The notes beneath the pieces were generated by a model that saw only the letters and a program-made list of their open reading frames with translations, was not told the DNA's origin and made no database searches. A program made the translations under genes and the position numbers. This document shows positions 7,039 to 16,071 of a stretch of 64,000 bases of DNA, one piece after another (positions within the stretch are counted from its first letter, which is position 1; each line of letters begins with the position of its first letter). The stretch covers positions 83,521 through 147,520 of the forward strand of contig NZ_JSFK01000007.1 of the NCBI RefSeq assembly GCF_000783395.1, read 5' to 3'. The DNA is from Pseudomonas chlororaphis (lineage in GTDB: Bacteria > Pseudomonadota > Gammaproteobacteria > Pseudomonadales > Pseudomonadaceae).

Positions 7039-8080
7039 GCTTTTTTTCTTACTTTCGTTTTTTCATTTCATCAAACCGACAGGGGCCCTCGCCGGAATCT
7101 CAAATGAGACGTGGCGTTTTTGTTCTGTGTGGCTGATGGGAGTGATCTTAGAGCGGGCTTTAAAACTCGTCAATCGCGACCACGGACCTTTGGTGGAAAA
7201 ACTGAGACACTAAAAAAAACGTTTTTTTATATATTTTTGTTTCTCTCTGAGATGGCTGGAGGCCTTGATTTGTAAGGGGTTTGAAGGTTTTCATTGTTGT
7301 TTTTTTTGCTGTTTTAGAACGGCTTTTTCAAACCCTGATTTAATATTGTAGAACCGCCTTTAACCACTGTTTGTGTTTGTGCTTGCACTACTGAGTTTGA
7401 TATCTAAAAGGCAGGATGGCGGGTTGTCGGATTTATTATTGGAGTATTTGTGTTGGTCTGGTGTTTTAAATAAGGCGGAATGTTTGTCAATAAAGCTTAG
7501 TTTGTTTTTTATGTAGGTTTTGAAATTTCGTGATCCGCTGCAGCCCACGTCATCCGTGGCTTGTAGCGTAATTGGCTTTCGCTAGATATACCCTTAAGAC
7601 ATTCTCAATTATCCAAAAAACTAAAAAGCTTGCACAAATGCATTTTTTAGAGCAAAATCGCCTCAAAGACCTACCTTTGGTCATTTTCTATACTATACGC
7701 AATCCCACGTTCTTGGGACCCCTAGCGGTAGCTTTGTCCAAAGCGTTTATTTTCTAATCCCATTCTCGTATCCAGATTCTCCAAGTCCCCTCTCTTCGTA
7801 AAAAAAATTATTTTTTTTGAAAAAAAACGCTCTGGATCGATTTTTTGCGTCGTCTCAGCGTCCTCCCGCGTTTGTCAATCAGCTCTGCTGACCTAGATTA
7901 TGGGTGCGAATAGCTCGTCAGAAGGGCGCGCATCGTTTGCCGGACAGTCTCCAGGTCGCGGGTTCAAAGCGCGAGGTGGAGGAGGGGAGCGCTTACCTGA
8001 AGTGGTGATGCTTACGTTTGGGTGCCCCGCTGGTCTGATATTTCCGGCAAGAATTGACCGGACGGCTTTCAAAAAGTTAA
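7039..8080. other. AT-rich stretch without a supported gene
   Basis: The base composition drops sharply (runs of T and A near 7200 and 7800). Short frames exist (7360-7548 minus, 7572-7757 plus, 7900-8118 plus). None has a recognisable family, a good ribosome site, or GC-rich third positions. It is probably degraded or foreign DNA between the phage block and umuDC. Confidence 0.5.
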
Positions 8081-8096
8081 CTGTATATTCGTACAG
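8081..8096 (+). promoter_or_regulatory. LexA (SOS) box upstream of umuD
   Basis: CTGTATATTCGTACAG fits CTG-N10-CAG and is close to the consensus CTGTATATAN4ACAG. It lies 18 bases before the umuD start, so LexA bound here would block transcription. Confidence 0.9.
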
Positions 8097-8114
8097 TATT
8101 GGAAGTCGTGCGTC

Positions 8115-8540
8115 ATGAGTTACTCAATTTTAGGTCCGATCAGTGAGGGCGGTTCGAAGGTGCCGCTATGTCTCTTCCGAGTCCCGGCCGGCTTTCCCTC
8201 GCCGGCTGCGGATCACATTGAAGCGCAGATATCGCTAGATGAGGTGCTGAACATTCGTGCGCCACACGTCTACCTAGTGTCACTCGCCGGTGAAAGCATG
8301 CAGGGCGCGGGGATCTATGAGGGAGACTTGGCCATTGTCGATCGATCAATTGAGCCCGCCCACGGCCACATCGTCATTGCGCTGTTGAACAATGAGCCCG
8401 TATGCAAGCGCCTATGCCTTCGCGGTAGGGAGGTCATCCTGATGTCGGAAAACCCCAAGTACCCGCCACGGTACGTCCTTGAGGGTGACGAGCTGTCGAT
8501 TTGGGGTGTGATCACCAGCAGCGTGCGCAGCCATGTCTAA
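8115..8540 (+). CDS. umuD: UmuD-like subunit of DNA polymerase V (141 aa)
   Basis: The protein is a LexA-fold autoprotease that, after RecA-stimulated self-cleavage, joins UmuC to form the error-prone polymerase V. The cleavage site is Ala25-Gly26 (VPAGFPSPAADH), matching FPSPAAD just after the E. coli site. The catalytic dyad is Ser61 (GESMQGAG) and Lys98 (EPVCKRL). A LexA box lies just upstream, so it is SOS-induced. Its stop overlaps the umuC start by 8 bases. Confidence 0.93.
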   Translation: MSYSILGPISEGGSKVPLCLFRVPAGFPSPAADHIEAQISLDEVLNIRAPHVYLVSLAGESMQGAGIYEGDLAIVDRSIEPAHGHIVIALLNNEPVCKRLCLRGREVILMSENPKYPPRYVLEGDELSIWGVITSSVRSHV

Positions 8541-9810
8541 CGTGCCGCCGGTATTCGGCCTGATCGATTGCAACAGCTTCTATGCCAGCTGCGAGCGCGT
8601 GTTTCGCCCTGACCTCGCCAAGGTGCCTATCGTGGTGCTGTCGAACAACGACGGCTGCGTCATCGCCCGCAGCTACGACGCAAAGCCCTACGTGAAAATG
8701 GGCGAGCCGTACTTCCAGATCAAGCACAAGCTCAAGCAGCATGGCATCGTCCCGTTTTCCTCGAACTATGCGCTTTACGGTGACATGAGTGAGCGTGTCA
8801 TGACACTGATCGAGTCGATGGTACCGGCCGTTGAGGTCTACAGCATCGACGAAGCCTTCGTCGACCTCACCGGCATTAATGACCTGGACGCCCTCGGTCG
8901 CAAGATCCGCAGCCAGGTGCTGCGCTGTACGGGCATCCCGGTCGGTGTCGGCATCGCGCATACCAAGACCCTGGCCAAGCTGGCCAACCACACCGCCAAA
9001 CGCTTGCAGGCGCAAACCGGTGGCGTTGTGAACATCTGCGACCCAATCAAGCGCGACTGGGTGCTGCGTAATACGGACGTAGCGGAGGTGTGGGGAGTAG
9101 GCCGGCGCATGAAAATGCACTTGGATGGCATGGGGATCAAGACCGCAATGGATCTGGCCAAGGCCGACCCGTGGACGTTGAGAAAAAACTTCAGCGTGGT
9201 GATCGAGAAAACTGCCCGGGAATTGGCAGGCACGCCGTGCCTGGAGCTGGATGAGCCGGATCCGCCAAAGCAGGAGATCTGCTGCAGCCGGATGTTCGGC
9301 AAAAGGCTGAAGGATCTGCCGCCGATCAAGGAAGCGGTGGCGACCTACATGATGCGGGCATCGGAAAAGCTACGGGCACAAAAATCGCTTTGCAAGAAGA
9401 TCCGGGTCAGCATCCGCACCGGAATGTTCAACCCCAATGAGGCTAAATATGCGAATGGTGTCGTGGTGGATCTGCCTTATCCAACGGATGACGTTCGGCT
9501 CCTAACGACTGCTGCAGTCGATGCGCTTGACCGCGTGTTCCGTCCTGGTTTCAGTTACAGCAAAGCGGAAGTCATGCTGCTGAATCTATGCCATCCGGGT
9601 GAATACACGGACGACCTGTTCACCACATCTCAGCCGATTGAGGTGACTAGGGTGATGGCGGTGTTGGACGAAATCAATGGACGATGGGGTAGGGGGACGC
9701 TCCGGGCCGCGAGTGTGCCGAGCAATCCAGCCTGGGGCATGCGGCGGGAAATGATGAGCCAAAGCTATACCACGCGCTTGGACCAATTGTGGACAGTTAA
9801 CTGTCGATAA
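8533..9810 (+). CDS. umuC: UmuC-like Y-family DNA polymerase (425 aa)
   Basis: Catalytic subunit of translesion polymerase V. Metal ligands are visible: Asp12 in FGLIDCNSFYASCERVF, and Asp106-Glu107 in YSIDEAFVDL. Typical segments VVLSNNDGCVIARS, VGVGIAHTKTLAKLANH and VWGVGRRMKMHL (helix-hairpin-helix) follow in order. Length is standard (about 422). It is cotranscribed with umuD from the LexA-boxed promoter. The last codons overlap a perfect 14-bp palindrome, GACAGTTAACTGTC. Confidence 0.95.
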   Translation: MSNVPPVFGLIDCNSFYASCERVFRPDLAKVPIVVLSNNDGCVIARSYDAKPYVKMGEPYFQIKHKLKQHGIVPFSSNYALYGDMSERVMTLIESMVPAVEVYSIDEAFVDLTGINDLDALGRKIRSQVLRCTGIPVGVGIAHTKTLAKLANHTAKRLQAQTGGVVNICDPIKRDWVLRNTDVAEVWGVGRRMKMHLDGMGIKTAMDLAKADPWTLRKNFSVVIEKTARELAGTPCLELDEPDPPKQEICCSRMFGKRLKDLPPIKEAVATYMMRASEKLRAQKSLCKKIRVSIRTGMFNPNEAKYANGVVVDLPYPTDDVRLLTTAAVDALDRVFRPGFSYSKAEVMLLNLCHPGEYTDDLFTTSQPIEVTRVMAVLDEINGRWGRGTLRAASVPSNPAWGMRREMMSQSYTTRLDQLWTVNCR

Positions 9811-10112
9811 TGAGCGTCCGCTTTGGGTTTCGATCAAACGAATATGTGCCTAAGTGTTTGCCATCGCCAAATACGTGTTGAGCGTTCGAAACACTCCTTC
9901 ACCGCCACATGCAGTAAACATAAACTGCCTGATTTTCCTATAAAAAGTCGGGGGGGGCGGGGTCTTTCTTGGCCGAAAAATCACCAGATGAGGCTGATAT
10001 GGGGCTGGCGCTATATTCTGGTGCGGGAAAGGGAAGATGAGTGAGTGTCTAGGCCACTTTAATGCGGCCGATGAGCTAGGCTTTGAAAACCTCTCATTCC
10101 AGGATGGATCGC
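9811..10112. other. spacer between umuC and the next small gene
   Basis: No gene with a plausible ribosome site or family is seen. A 73-residue frame at 9823-10044 has the composition of non-coding DNA. No clear terminator for umuC was found. Confidence 0.5.
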
Positions 10113-10331
10113 ATGCCAGATAACTCAGCCTCCAACATTGCCACTGCTGATGCGCTTACATTGCTTTTGCACAACCAGCATGCCATCGGTGCTGCAATAG
10201 ATGAACTCGCGAAATGGTTTTCAGAGAATGGCGCAGAGACTGTTGCAGATAACGCAGTGGTGGCTATGGAAACCTTGGACGCAAACGCACAAGCACTGTC
10301 AGACGCAATCATGCGACTACGGCATTCCTAG
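10113..10331 (+). CDS. small conserved-type protein of unknown function (72 aa)
   Basis: I do not recognise a named family. The protein is helical and acidic, with LLLHNQHAIGAAIDELAKWF, ETVADNAVVAMETLD and NAQALSDAIMRL. ATG 10113 (MPDNSASN) is preferred, with AGGATGG upstream; an in-frame ATG at 10083 has no site. A decayed relative lies on the minus strand near 13270-13474, sharing the NQ..(4)..AA pattern and VxDNxxxAM/L. It is probably cytoplasmic; function unknown. Confidence 0.6.
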   Translation: MPDNSASNIATADALTLLLHNQHAIGAAIDELAKWFSENGAETVADNAVVAMETLDANAQALSDAIMRLRHS

Positions 10332-10607
10332 GGAATCGCCCTAGCAGGCAGCAATCGCCCAATAACATGCATCCGAAGGCGAAAAGGAAACTGATGGTAA
10401 TTTGGAACTTGCCTATCCAGAAGCAAGCTGAAGCAGCTATGATTAGTTAAAATGAAAGAAGAAGCCGAGTCGCGAACCATGAACACCGCATTTTCCAACT
10501 CCAAGTAAAAGTGCATCTCATCTTGGATTGCTGTAGTAAAAATCGCCCTGTTTGATTAAATTAATACTGATGTCGGGCACGCCAATCTCTTTGATAGATC
10601 CAATAAA

Positions 10608-11753
10608 ATGAATAAATTATTTCTGTTTGCCGTCTCATTGGTTTTAGTAACGGGATTTCTAATTCTGACAATCTACAAAGAAAGTCAATTGTTTTTTCTG
10701 ATTGGGGTGCTAATTTCTACAGCTGTACTTATTGCTTTTTCTCACTGCTTGAACTGGCTGAAGCTAGATGACAGACAACTCTTTAAGCAGCCGCTTTTCA
10801 TTATTGCAACTGCTTACCCAATTTATTTATTCATGTTGTTTGGGGTGTGGGCATGGAAAGATTACAGTATCGATCTTTCCTATTCTGGTTATAGCCTATT
10901 TCTAGAGATAAGTAAGTTTCCTCTGATCATACTTGCATCTTCAGTGCCGCTAGGAGCCATCGTAAATAACATACATCGCACAATCCAGACGGAAAAACAA
11001 ATTGACGATACTGCAATAAAAAACAGAAATGACATACATTACGGTCATGTCAAATTCATCTTGGATCAATTTGATAAAATCAAAGGCAAGGAAATAAGTT
11101 ATGACTATCCTTTGGTCGAGCAGTTTAGCATTGCTCCAGAAATTAAAAGCGATACAAAGATTATTAAAATAGAGTCGAGCATCTTTATAAGTCAGCCCAT
11201 GGATCTGTATAGAAAAATATATAAATACTCATCCGCTCAAAAAAGCTCAAGCTTTATGGTATGTCCGGGATTTCTCGAAAACCTCAGAGATGAGTGGCTG
11301 AAAATCCATGATTTATGCGTATATAAGTCAACGCTAGAGCCGGCGCAACATTTCAAAACCCACCAAGAAAAGTGCATTAAAAAATATAGCGAAATAGATA
11401 TAGTCTTCACTAAGATCTCCAATCTGTTGTGTTTGGGCGGGTATCATTCTGACTACAGCTTAGGTCTTCAAGCCAAAGGGTCAATGTGGCAGTGGTACTC
11501 GACGTTTACTACCTGTATCCATATGTATGATTCTCTTCGCTCACTTGCAATTGTAACTGAGTTGATACTGGACAGAGTTCGGGATGAAAATGTCGACAAA
11601 TTCTTTCCTTCAAATGAATCTGTATTTAAAATAGGCTCGGGTTTCGTCCAAGATTTAACTATGTACTTCGATACTATATGTGTTGGGCCATATCAGTCCC
11701 CGTCCCTCACACATCTTAAACTCCTTCACTTGGAGACCAATAGCGATGACTAG
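10608..11753 (+). CDS. AT-rich membrane protein with cytoplasmic helical domain, candidate defence or cargo gene (381 aa)
   Basis: Codon use is strikingly AT-rich compared with the rest of the window, a sign of transfer. Four membrane segments are visible: about 4-25, 28-48, 62-84 and 98-118 (FPLIILASSVPLGAIV). After the last one the chain reads HRTIQTEKQIDDTAIKNRND, a charged coiled coil, then HYGHVKFILDQFDKI and a long helical C-terminal domain rich in Ser, Lys and Tyr. This design (few helices at the N-terminus, then KQ-rich coil and a cytoplasmic sensor-like domain) resembles membrane effectors found among phage-defence and prophage cargo genes. No catalytic motif was recognised. The naming is inference from architecture and place. 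Confidence 0.7.
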   Translation: MNKLFLFAVSLVLVTGFLILTIYKESQLFFLIGVLISTAVLIAFSHCLNWLKLDDRQLFKQPLFIIATAYPIYLFMLFGVWAWKDYSIDLSYSGYSLFLEISKFPLIILASSVPLGAIVNNIHRTIQTEKQIDDTAIKNRNDIHYGHVKFILDQFDKIKGKEISYDYPLVEQFSIAPEIKSDTKIIKIESSIFISQPMDLYRKIYKYSSAQKSSSFMVCPGFLENLRDEWLKIHDLCVYKSTLEPAQHFKTHQEKCIKKYSEIDIVFTKISNLLCLGGYHSDYSLGLQAKGSMWQWYSTFTTCIHMYDSLRSLAIVTELILDRVRDENVDKFFPSNESVFKIGSGFVQDLTMYFDTICVGPYQSPSLTHLKLLHLETNSDD

Positions 11754-11920
11754 GCACAATGATGGATGCATTTCTTAGGGGCGGTTAACAGAATTTCGCA
11801 ATGTTGTTTCACCCCGAGATTTGTTAGTAATGAGCTGTTTTCTGTCATGGTTGTGCCTATAGCAGGCCGACACAAATAACTGCTTTCGACGATATATGGA
11901 ATTCCGCCCCATGTTTAATC

Positions 11921-11957
11921 GGCCCCCGCACCTTGCCAAGCGTGGGGGGCTTTTTTT
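11921..11957 (+). terminator. intrinsic terminator after the membrane-protein gene
   Basis: GCCCCCGCAC pairs with GTGGGGGGC (one bulge) and is followed by seven T. The ~170 bases between the gene's stop and this hairpin, and the ~115 after it, hold no gene that I can support. Confidence 0.8.
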
Positions 11958-12072
11958 CGCTTGCTCTTCTGTGCCCAGCAAAAAAACGAAGGAAGCAAGG
12001 GGATTAGGAATCGCGTCTTGAGCTGCAGCGCTCCAAGCGCTGCTCATGCAGAAGCTTGGATTTTTAAATGCA

Positions 12073-12954
12073 TCATTCAAAATCTGTCACTTTCCAAACT
12101 ACACCGTCGCCTTTTGAACAAACTAGCATTGTCTTTCCGTCTGGTGAAAATCTAAGGCATGTTGGGTTCATAAAGCCACGCACTACTGGCGGTGTGAATC
12201 TATGATTCTTAGGTTTAGTTGGGTCTATTGCTACAATGTCGCCCAGTTCTGGCTCGACAGCATATAAAAGCCCGTTGGTTGGATGCTCTTTTATTGCCCC
12301 CATTCTCCCGAGATCCCAAGCTATTGCTTTTTTTGCTTTGATTAAATCGATGTAATCACCTCCTTGAGAAAAAACATCCAGTATTTGTCCCATTGCACCC
12401 ACAGTTATGTAGTGAGCATTTTCCCCGCCTCCGCCCCAGTTTATTACACAGTTGGCTGATGCGAATTTTTGCCAATTTTGTGCTTGGTTTAATGGTATTA
12501 GTGCAGCAGCGCCTGGCCGGGCTGGGATGTTGCTCACATATTTAGTTGGCTTAAGTGGGGTGGTAATGTCCGATATCCAACTATCCCTGCCGTTATAGTG
12601 TTCACTGACATAAATTTTACGCTGGCCATCTTTTATGTGCGAGGTGAGACTGTATGGGTTGGATAGCCCGTCGATGTACGGTGCTATCAAGGAAATGTCT
12701 CCTCCTTTGGAAATATCAGTTACACGGCCACTCCAGTTCTCCGCAACGAGGATCCTCCCATCGTCAAGTGGAAGGATAGACGCTGGGCCTTGTAAGCCAT
12801 AAGCGAACGGTGATGATTCAGAAAAATCTCCTCCGCCTGTGATTTCTTTAATTCTTCCTGCGCTATATTCGGATACTAGTAGTTTTCCATCAAGGGTCCA
12901 TTCCATATGAGTGGGGTTTAAGAGGTTTACGGCAAATAATTCTACGTTTGGCAT
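12073..12954 (-). CDS. beta-propeller (NHL/SMP-30-like) protein (293 aa)
   Basis: Repeated blades are visible: TLDGKLLVSEYSAGRIKEIT, DDGRILVAENWSGRVTDIS, GQRKIYVSEHYNGRDSW, NGLLYAVEPELGDIVAID and SPDGKTMLVCSKGDGVVWKV. This is a six-bladed propeller pattern of the NHL/gluconolactonase type. I chose ATG at 12954 (MPNVELFAVN), which has GGAG 8 bases upstream; the frame extends 46 codons further without a good site. No signal peptide is seen. GC is lower than in typical flanking genes, suggesting an accessory gene. Substrate and role are unknown; it could be a lactonase-like enzyme or a lectin-like binding protein. Confidence 0.7.
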   Translation of the reverse strand: MPNVELFAVNLLNPTHMEWTLDGKLLVSEYSAGRIKEITGGGDFSESSPFAYGLQGPASILPLDDGRILVAENWSGRVTDISKGGDISLIAPYIDGLSNPYSLTSHIKDGQRKIYVSEHYNGRDSWISDITTPLKPTKYVSNIPARPGAAALIPLNQAQNWQKFASANCVINWGGGGENAHYITVGAMGQILDVFSQGGDYIDLIKAKKAIAWDLGRMGAIKEHPTNGLLYAVEPELGDIVAIDPTKPKNHRFTPPVVRGFMNPTCLRFSPDGKTMLVCSKGDGVVWKVTDFE

Positions 12955-13269
12955 GGTAGGCTCCGTTCTCATTGTTTTCCATATCAGAATTTTTTTGTTT
13001 CTGGCATGCGCCGCTAGATATTTCGTATAGCGCATTAGTTGTGTAGGTGTGGGGTGCTTATTTACATAGATGCGCTCAACTAGAAATGGCATTAAATGTG
13101 CTTGAAAGGAAAACTTTCTCTGTCATGCCTCCACTAATCGCCATTCGCCACTATGTTAGAATAGGCCTGCAGGTAGAACTGTCCAGTAAAAAGAGTGGGA
13201 AATATTTAAGTTGATGTTTTCTTGGGGGTTGTTAAAAAAAAGCTTGTTTCAAGCCGCTGGAGAGTCGAC

Positions 13270-13474
13270 GAGATACCCTTGGGCCTAGCCAAGACCTGCT
13301 TAATGTGCCCGACGTTTTTGCCGATCGTTCACAAGGCACCTCGAACGTTGTCTCCGACTTCGACCAAACTTTATTGTTCAGCGTGAAGCGCTAGCTGCAC
13401 CAGGGCGGCTTCCAACCGAGCTGATTCTGGTAAATCCTTTCCAGCACATCCCGTAACGAATATTCGTCTGACAT
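13270..13474 (-). pseudogene. decayed paralogue of the 72-residue protein at 10113
   Basis: From ATG at 13474 (with AAAGGAG upstream) the frame reads MSDEYSLRDVLERIYQNQLG. It then shifts one base to LEAALVQLALHAEQ and meets TAA. After another shift it continues VEVGDNVRGAL, a TGA, then TIGKNVGHIKQVLARPKG. The pattern NQ...AA...LA...V.DN...A(L/M).T matches the intact gene at 10113. At least one frameshift and two stops make it non-functional as a single protein. Confidence 0.6.
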
Positions 13475-13849
13475 TGCATCGACTCCTTTCGAAAAAGAAC
13501 AAGCAAAGTACCGGTAGTACCCTTGGTGGGCGGTAATAGCTGCATGCTTAGAAATTGCTACAAAGCAATGTGATTTCGAGGAGCTAGCTAGGCTGGCCGG
13601 GGGGCAGAGGAGCTACTACGCCCAATCCATCATCGGAACGATGAACAGCGCTTTAATAAGGAGCGGGGTGCTTTCTGTATTGAATCGATCACCTTGCTCG
13701 CAGATCCTTTCCAAACAGAAAAAACACGTTTGTTTAAGTGGAGCCTGCCGTCGCAGTCCCTGACCTACACCACCTTGCGCCACCCCCTACACCTAAGACA
13801 GAATCCCCCGGCTTGTGCCTCTAGTCCGCAGGTTCTATCGTCCCCACAT
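13475..13849. other. gene-free stretch
   Basis: No gene, RNA or repeat could be supported here. It lies between the pseudogene and the structured leader of the DUF6124 gene. Confidence 0.45.
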
Positions 13850-14079
13850 CACTGAAACCCAGTGATCGGGTTTGGTAGCCCGCTTCGTGTCTAGATGCAT
13901 CGCATCACCAATTTCAGTCGCTTCCTCAGGACTTGGATTTCATGGTGGTCATGCGTGGGGCCCATTTGTGGGCGCCGGGTTCTAGTGCGACCGGTCTACC
14001 AACCCGCGTATGGCCGCCACCCATCGTTTGGTAGCGTGGGTGATGGCTTCTTTTAGTAATCGCGCTAGAGGTTCCATCT
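13850..14079 (+). promoter_or_regulatory. structured leader upstream of the DUF6124 gene, attenuator-like
   Basis: CACTG (13850) pairs with AGTG (13861). CGGG-TTTGGTAG-CCCG forms a hairpin at 13867-13882. CTACCAA at 13996-14002 is complementary both to the loop TTGGTAG at 13872-13878 and to another TTTGGTAG at 14027-14034. GCCGCCACCCA (14013) pairs with TGGGTGATGGC (14037-14047) and is followed by TTCTTTT, like a terminator, 26 bases before the ATG. Two pairing partners for one element suggest switching between structures. Confidence 0.5.
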
Positions 14080-14442
14080 ATGTTCAAAGTAACGCCCAAC
14101 CCACCAGAAACCGATCCCGCATCCCCCTACGAATCCCTCAACTCCAAAAAATTCCACGAAGCCGCCGAGCGCGCGCTCGATCACTACCTCCTTCCCGCTG
14201 GCCACATCATGTCCAGCGTCAACGAGCCCGAGCGCATGTACCTCGCCAATCCGAAGTACGACTCGGAATCCCTATTGGCCAATGCCAGTGAAACGCTGAG
14301 TTCCGCTTCCGAAATGCTCAACAACTTCGCCGCCGCACTCGACCCCTCACACCGCAAAACCGCGCTGGGCATCGCGCAGGTGGTGATGTTGGGGGAGTTG
14401 GCGGTGAATCAGGCGTTGGATAACGTTGAGGTGAAGGCGTAA
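14080..14442 (+). CDS. DUF6124 family protein (120 aa)
   Basis: Pseudomonas genomes carry many copies of this small family. Recognised features are the N-terminal MFKVTPNPPETDPASPY, then AAERALDHYLLP, and the C-terminal helix pattern ANASETLSSASEMLNNFAAA followed by GIAQVVMLGELAVNQALDN. No signal peptide or catalytic motif is present. AGAGG lies 8 bases before the ATG. It stands alone behind a structured leader and ends at a bidirectional terminator. Function is unknown. Confidence 0.75.
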   Translation: MFKVTPNPPETDPASPYESLNSKKFHEAAERALDHYLLPAGHIMSSVNEPERMYLANPKYDSESLLANASETLSSASEMLNNFAAALDPSHRKTALGIAQVVMLGELAVNQALDNVEVKA

Positions 14443-14488
14443 AGCCTGTCCCGCCGTGGGCAGGTGAAATGCTCGTTTACTGATAACA

Positions 14489-14520
14489 AAAAGCCGTCAC
14501 TTTAGGGTGACGGCTTTCGC
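14489..14520. terminator. bidirectional terminator between the DUF6124 gene and the permease
   Basis: AAAGCCGTCAC, TTTAG, GGTGACGGCTTT is a near-perfect stem. It separates two convergent genes. Confidence 0.85.
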
Positions 14521-14528
14521 TCGCAGAT

Positions 14529-15944
14529 CTAACCAAACTGACCCGCCGACTCAACCGCAGATTTCGGCTTCCTCAACCGCGTCAACTGGTAAGCAATCCC
14601 CAACCAGACAAACCACCCCGGCATGACCATCAGCGCAATCCGCGTGTCAGGCCGCAACGCCAGCAACCCCAGCACAAACCCCAAAAACGCCAACGAGAAC
14701 CAAGCCATCGGCACGCCGCCCGGCATCTTGTAAGCCGACTTCGCATGCAGATCCGGGCGCTTTTTCCGGTAGGCGATGTAAGACGCGAGGATGGTCGACC
14801 AGGTGAAGATCACCAGAATCGCCGACACGGTGGAGACGATGGTGAACGCGGTCATGACTTCCGGCACGATGAACAGCACCAGCACGCCGACCAGCATCAA
14901 CAGCGTGGTGAACGCCAGGCTCAGCAGCGGCACGCTGTTGCTCGACAGTCGGCGGAATAGGCCGGGGGCGTTGTCCTGGTTGGCCAGCCCGAAGAGCATG
15001 CGGCTTGATGAGAACACGCCGCTGTTGGCCGAGGAGGCCGCCGAGGTCAGGACGACGAAGTTGACGATGCCGGCCGCTGCGGGGAAACCGGCGACGAGGA
15101 ACAGTTCGACGAAGGGGCTTTTGACGGGGGAAACCTGTTGCCATGAGGTCACGGCGATAATGCAGGTCAGCGCGAGGACGTAGAACAGGATGATCCGCAG
15201 CGGAATCGAGTTGATCGCTTTGGGCAGGGTCTTCTCTGGCGAGCGGGTTTCGGCGGCGGCGGTGCCGATCAGTTCGGTGCCGGCGAAGGAGAAGATCGCC
15301 ATTTGAAATCCGGCGAAGAAGCCGAACAAGCCGTTAGGGAACGCCGCCTGTTTGTCCACCAAGTGGCTCAGGGACGCGGTGACGCCACTGGGCGAGACGA
15401 ACGAGCTGGCGATCAGCACGCTGCTGACGCCGATCAGGGTCACAACGGCAATGATCTTGATGATCGCGAACCAGAATTCCACCTCACCGAACAGCCTGAC
15501 GGTCAGCACGTTGAGGGCGAACAGGGTTGCGAGCATGCCGACGGCGGGTATCCACGCCGGTACGTCGGGGAACCAGTACTGGAAGAAGCCGCCGACCACG
15601 ACGGCGTCGCCGATCACCGCCACGCTCCAGCTCAGCCAGTACGACCAGCCGAGGAAGAACGCCGCGCGCGGGCCGAGGTAGGCACCGGCGAAGTCGGCGA
15701 AGGTTTTGAAGTTGAGGTTGGACAGGAGCATTTCGCCCATGGCGCGCATGACGAAAAACACGAACAGGCCGATGATCATGTAGATGAGGATGATCGACGT
15801 CCCGGAGAGCGCGATGATCTTCCCGGAGCCCATGAACAGGCCGGTACCGATGGCGCCGCCCATGGCCATTAACTGGATGTGACGATTGCTGAGCGTGCGC
15901 TGCAGCGCGGGCTGTTCAGGCAGCCCGGAAGGGGTCGATTTCAT
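14529..15944 (-). CDS. amino acid permease, APC family (CycA-like; 471 aa)
   Basis: An inner-membrane proton/amino acid symporter. The family signature is at the N-terminus (LSNRHIQLMAMGGAIGTGLF) with about 12 membrane segments through the chain. Other segments are FFAGFQMAIFSFAGTELIG and AAAETRSPEKTLPKAINSIP. It resembles CycA/D-serine-alanine-glycine carriers, but the substrate is not settled by sequence. It lies next to the ornithine cyclodeaminase and acetylpolyamine amidohydrolase genes on the same strand, so it may bring in the amino acid they use. Confidence 0.85.
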   Translation of the reverse strand: MKSTPSGLPEQPALQRTLSNRHIQLMAMGGAIGTGLFMGSGKIIALSGTSIILIYMIIGLFVFFVMRAMGEMLLSNLNFKTFADFAGAYLGPRAAFFLGWSYWLSWSVAVIGDAVVVGGFFQYWFPDVPAWIPAVGMLATLFALNVLTVRLFGEVEFWFAIIKIIAVVTLIGVSSVLIASSFVSPSGVTASLSHLVDKQAAFPNGLFGFFAGFQMAIFSFAGTELIGTAAAETRSPEKTLPKAINSIPLRIILFYVLALTCIIAVTSWQQVSPVKSPFVELFLVAGFPAAAGIVNFVVLTSAASSANSGVFSSSRMLFGLANQDNAPGLFRRLSSNSVPLLSLAFTTLLMLVGVLVLFIVPEVMTAFTIVSTVSAILVIFTWSTILASYIAYRKKRPDLHAKSAYKMPGGVPMAWFSLAFLGFVLGLLALRPDTRIALMVMPGWFVWLGIAYQLTRLRKPKSAVESAGQFG

Positions 15945-16071
15945 TGCAAAACCTCTTGATTTTATGTTTTTGAGTTTTGGCAGAAAGTAGGTGTCGAGCG
16001 TTCTTGTTAGAGGTGCAGCGGCTAATCACAAGGTGAATCGCCCCCCGTGGCTTGGGGGCGGTCATGACCGA

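Noticed and set aside
7360..7757. Two short frames in the AT-rich stretch
   Set aside because: No ribosome sites, no family, and amino acid use like random AT-rich DNA.
7902..7980. tRNA-like segment: TAGCTC, then GGTCGCGGGTTCAAAG as in a T-arm
   Set aside because: The ends do not pair as an acceptor stem, the anticodon stem is poor and the spacing is too long. It may be a decayed tRNA piece but cannot be called a gene.
11775..12080. 101-codon minus-strand frame
   Set aside because: It spans a strong terminator stem and has no recognisable features.
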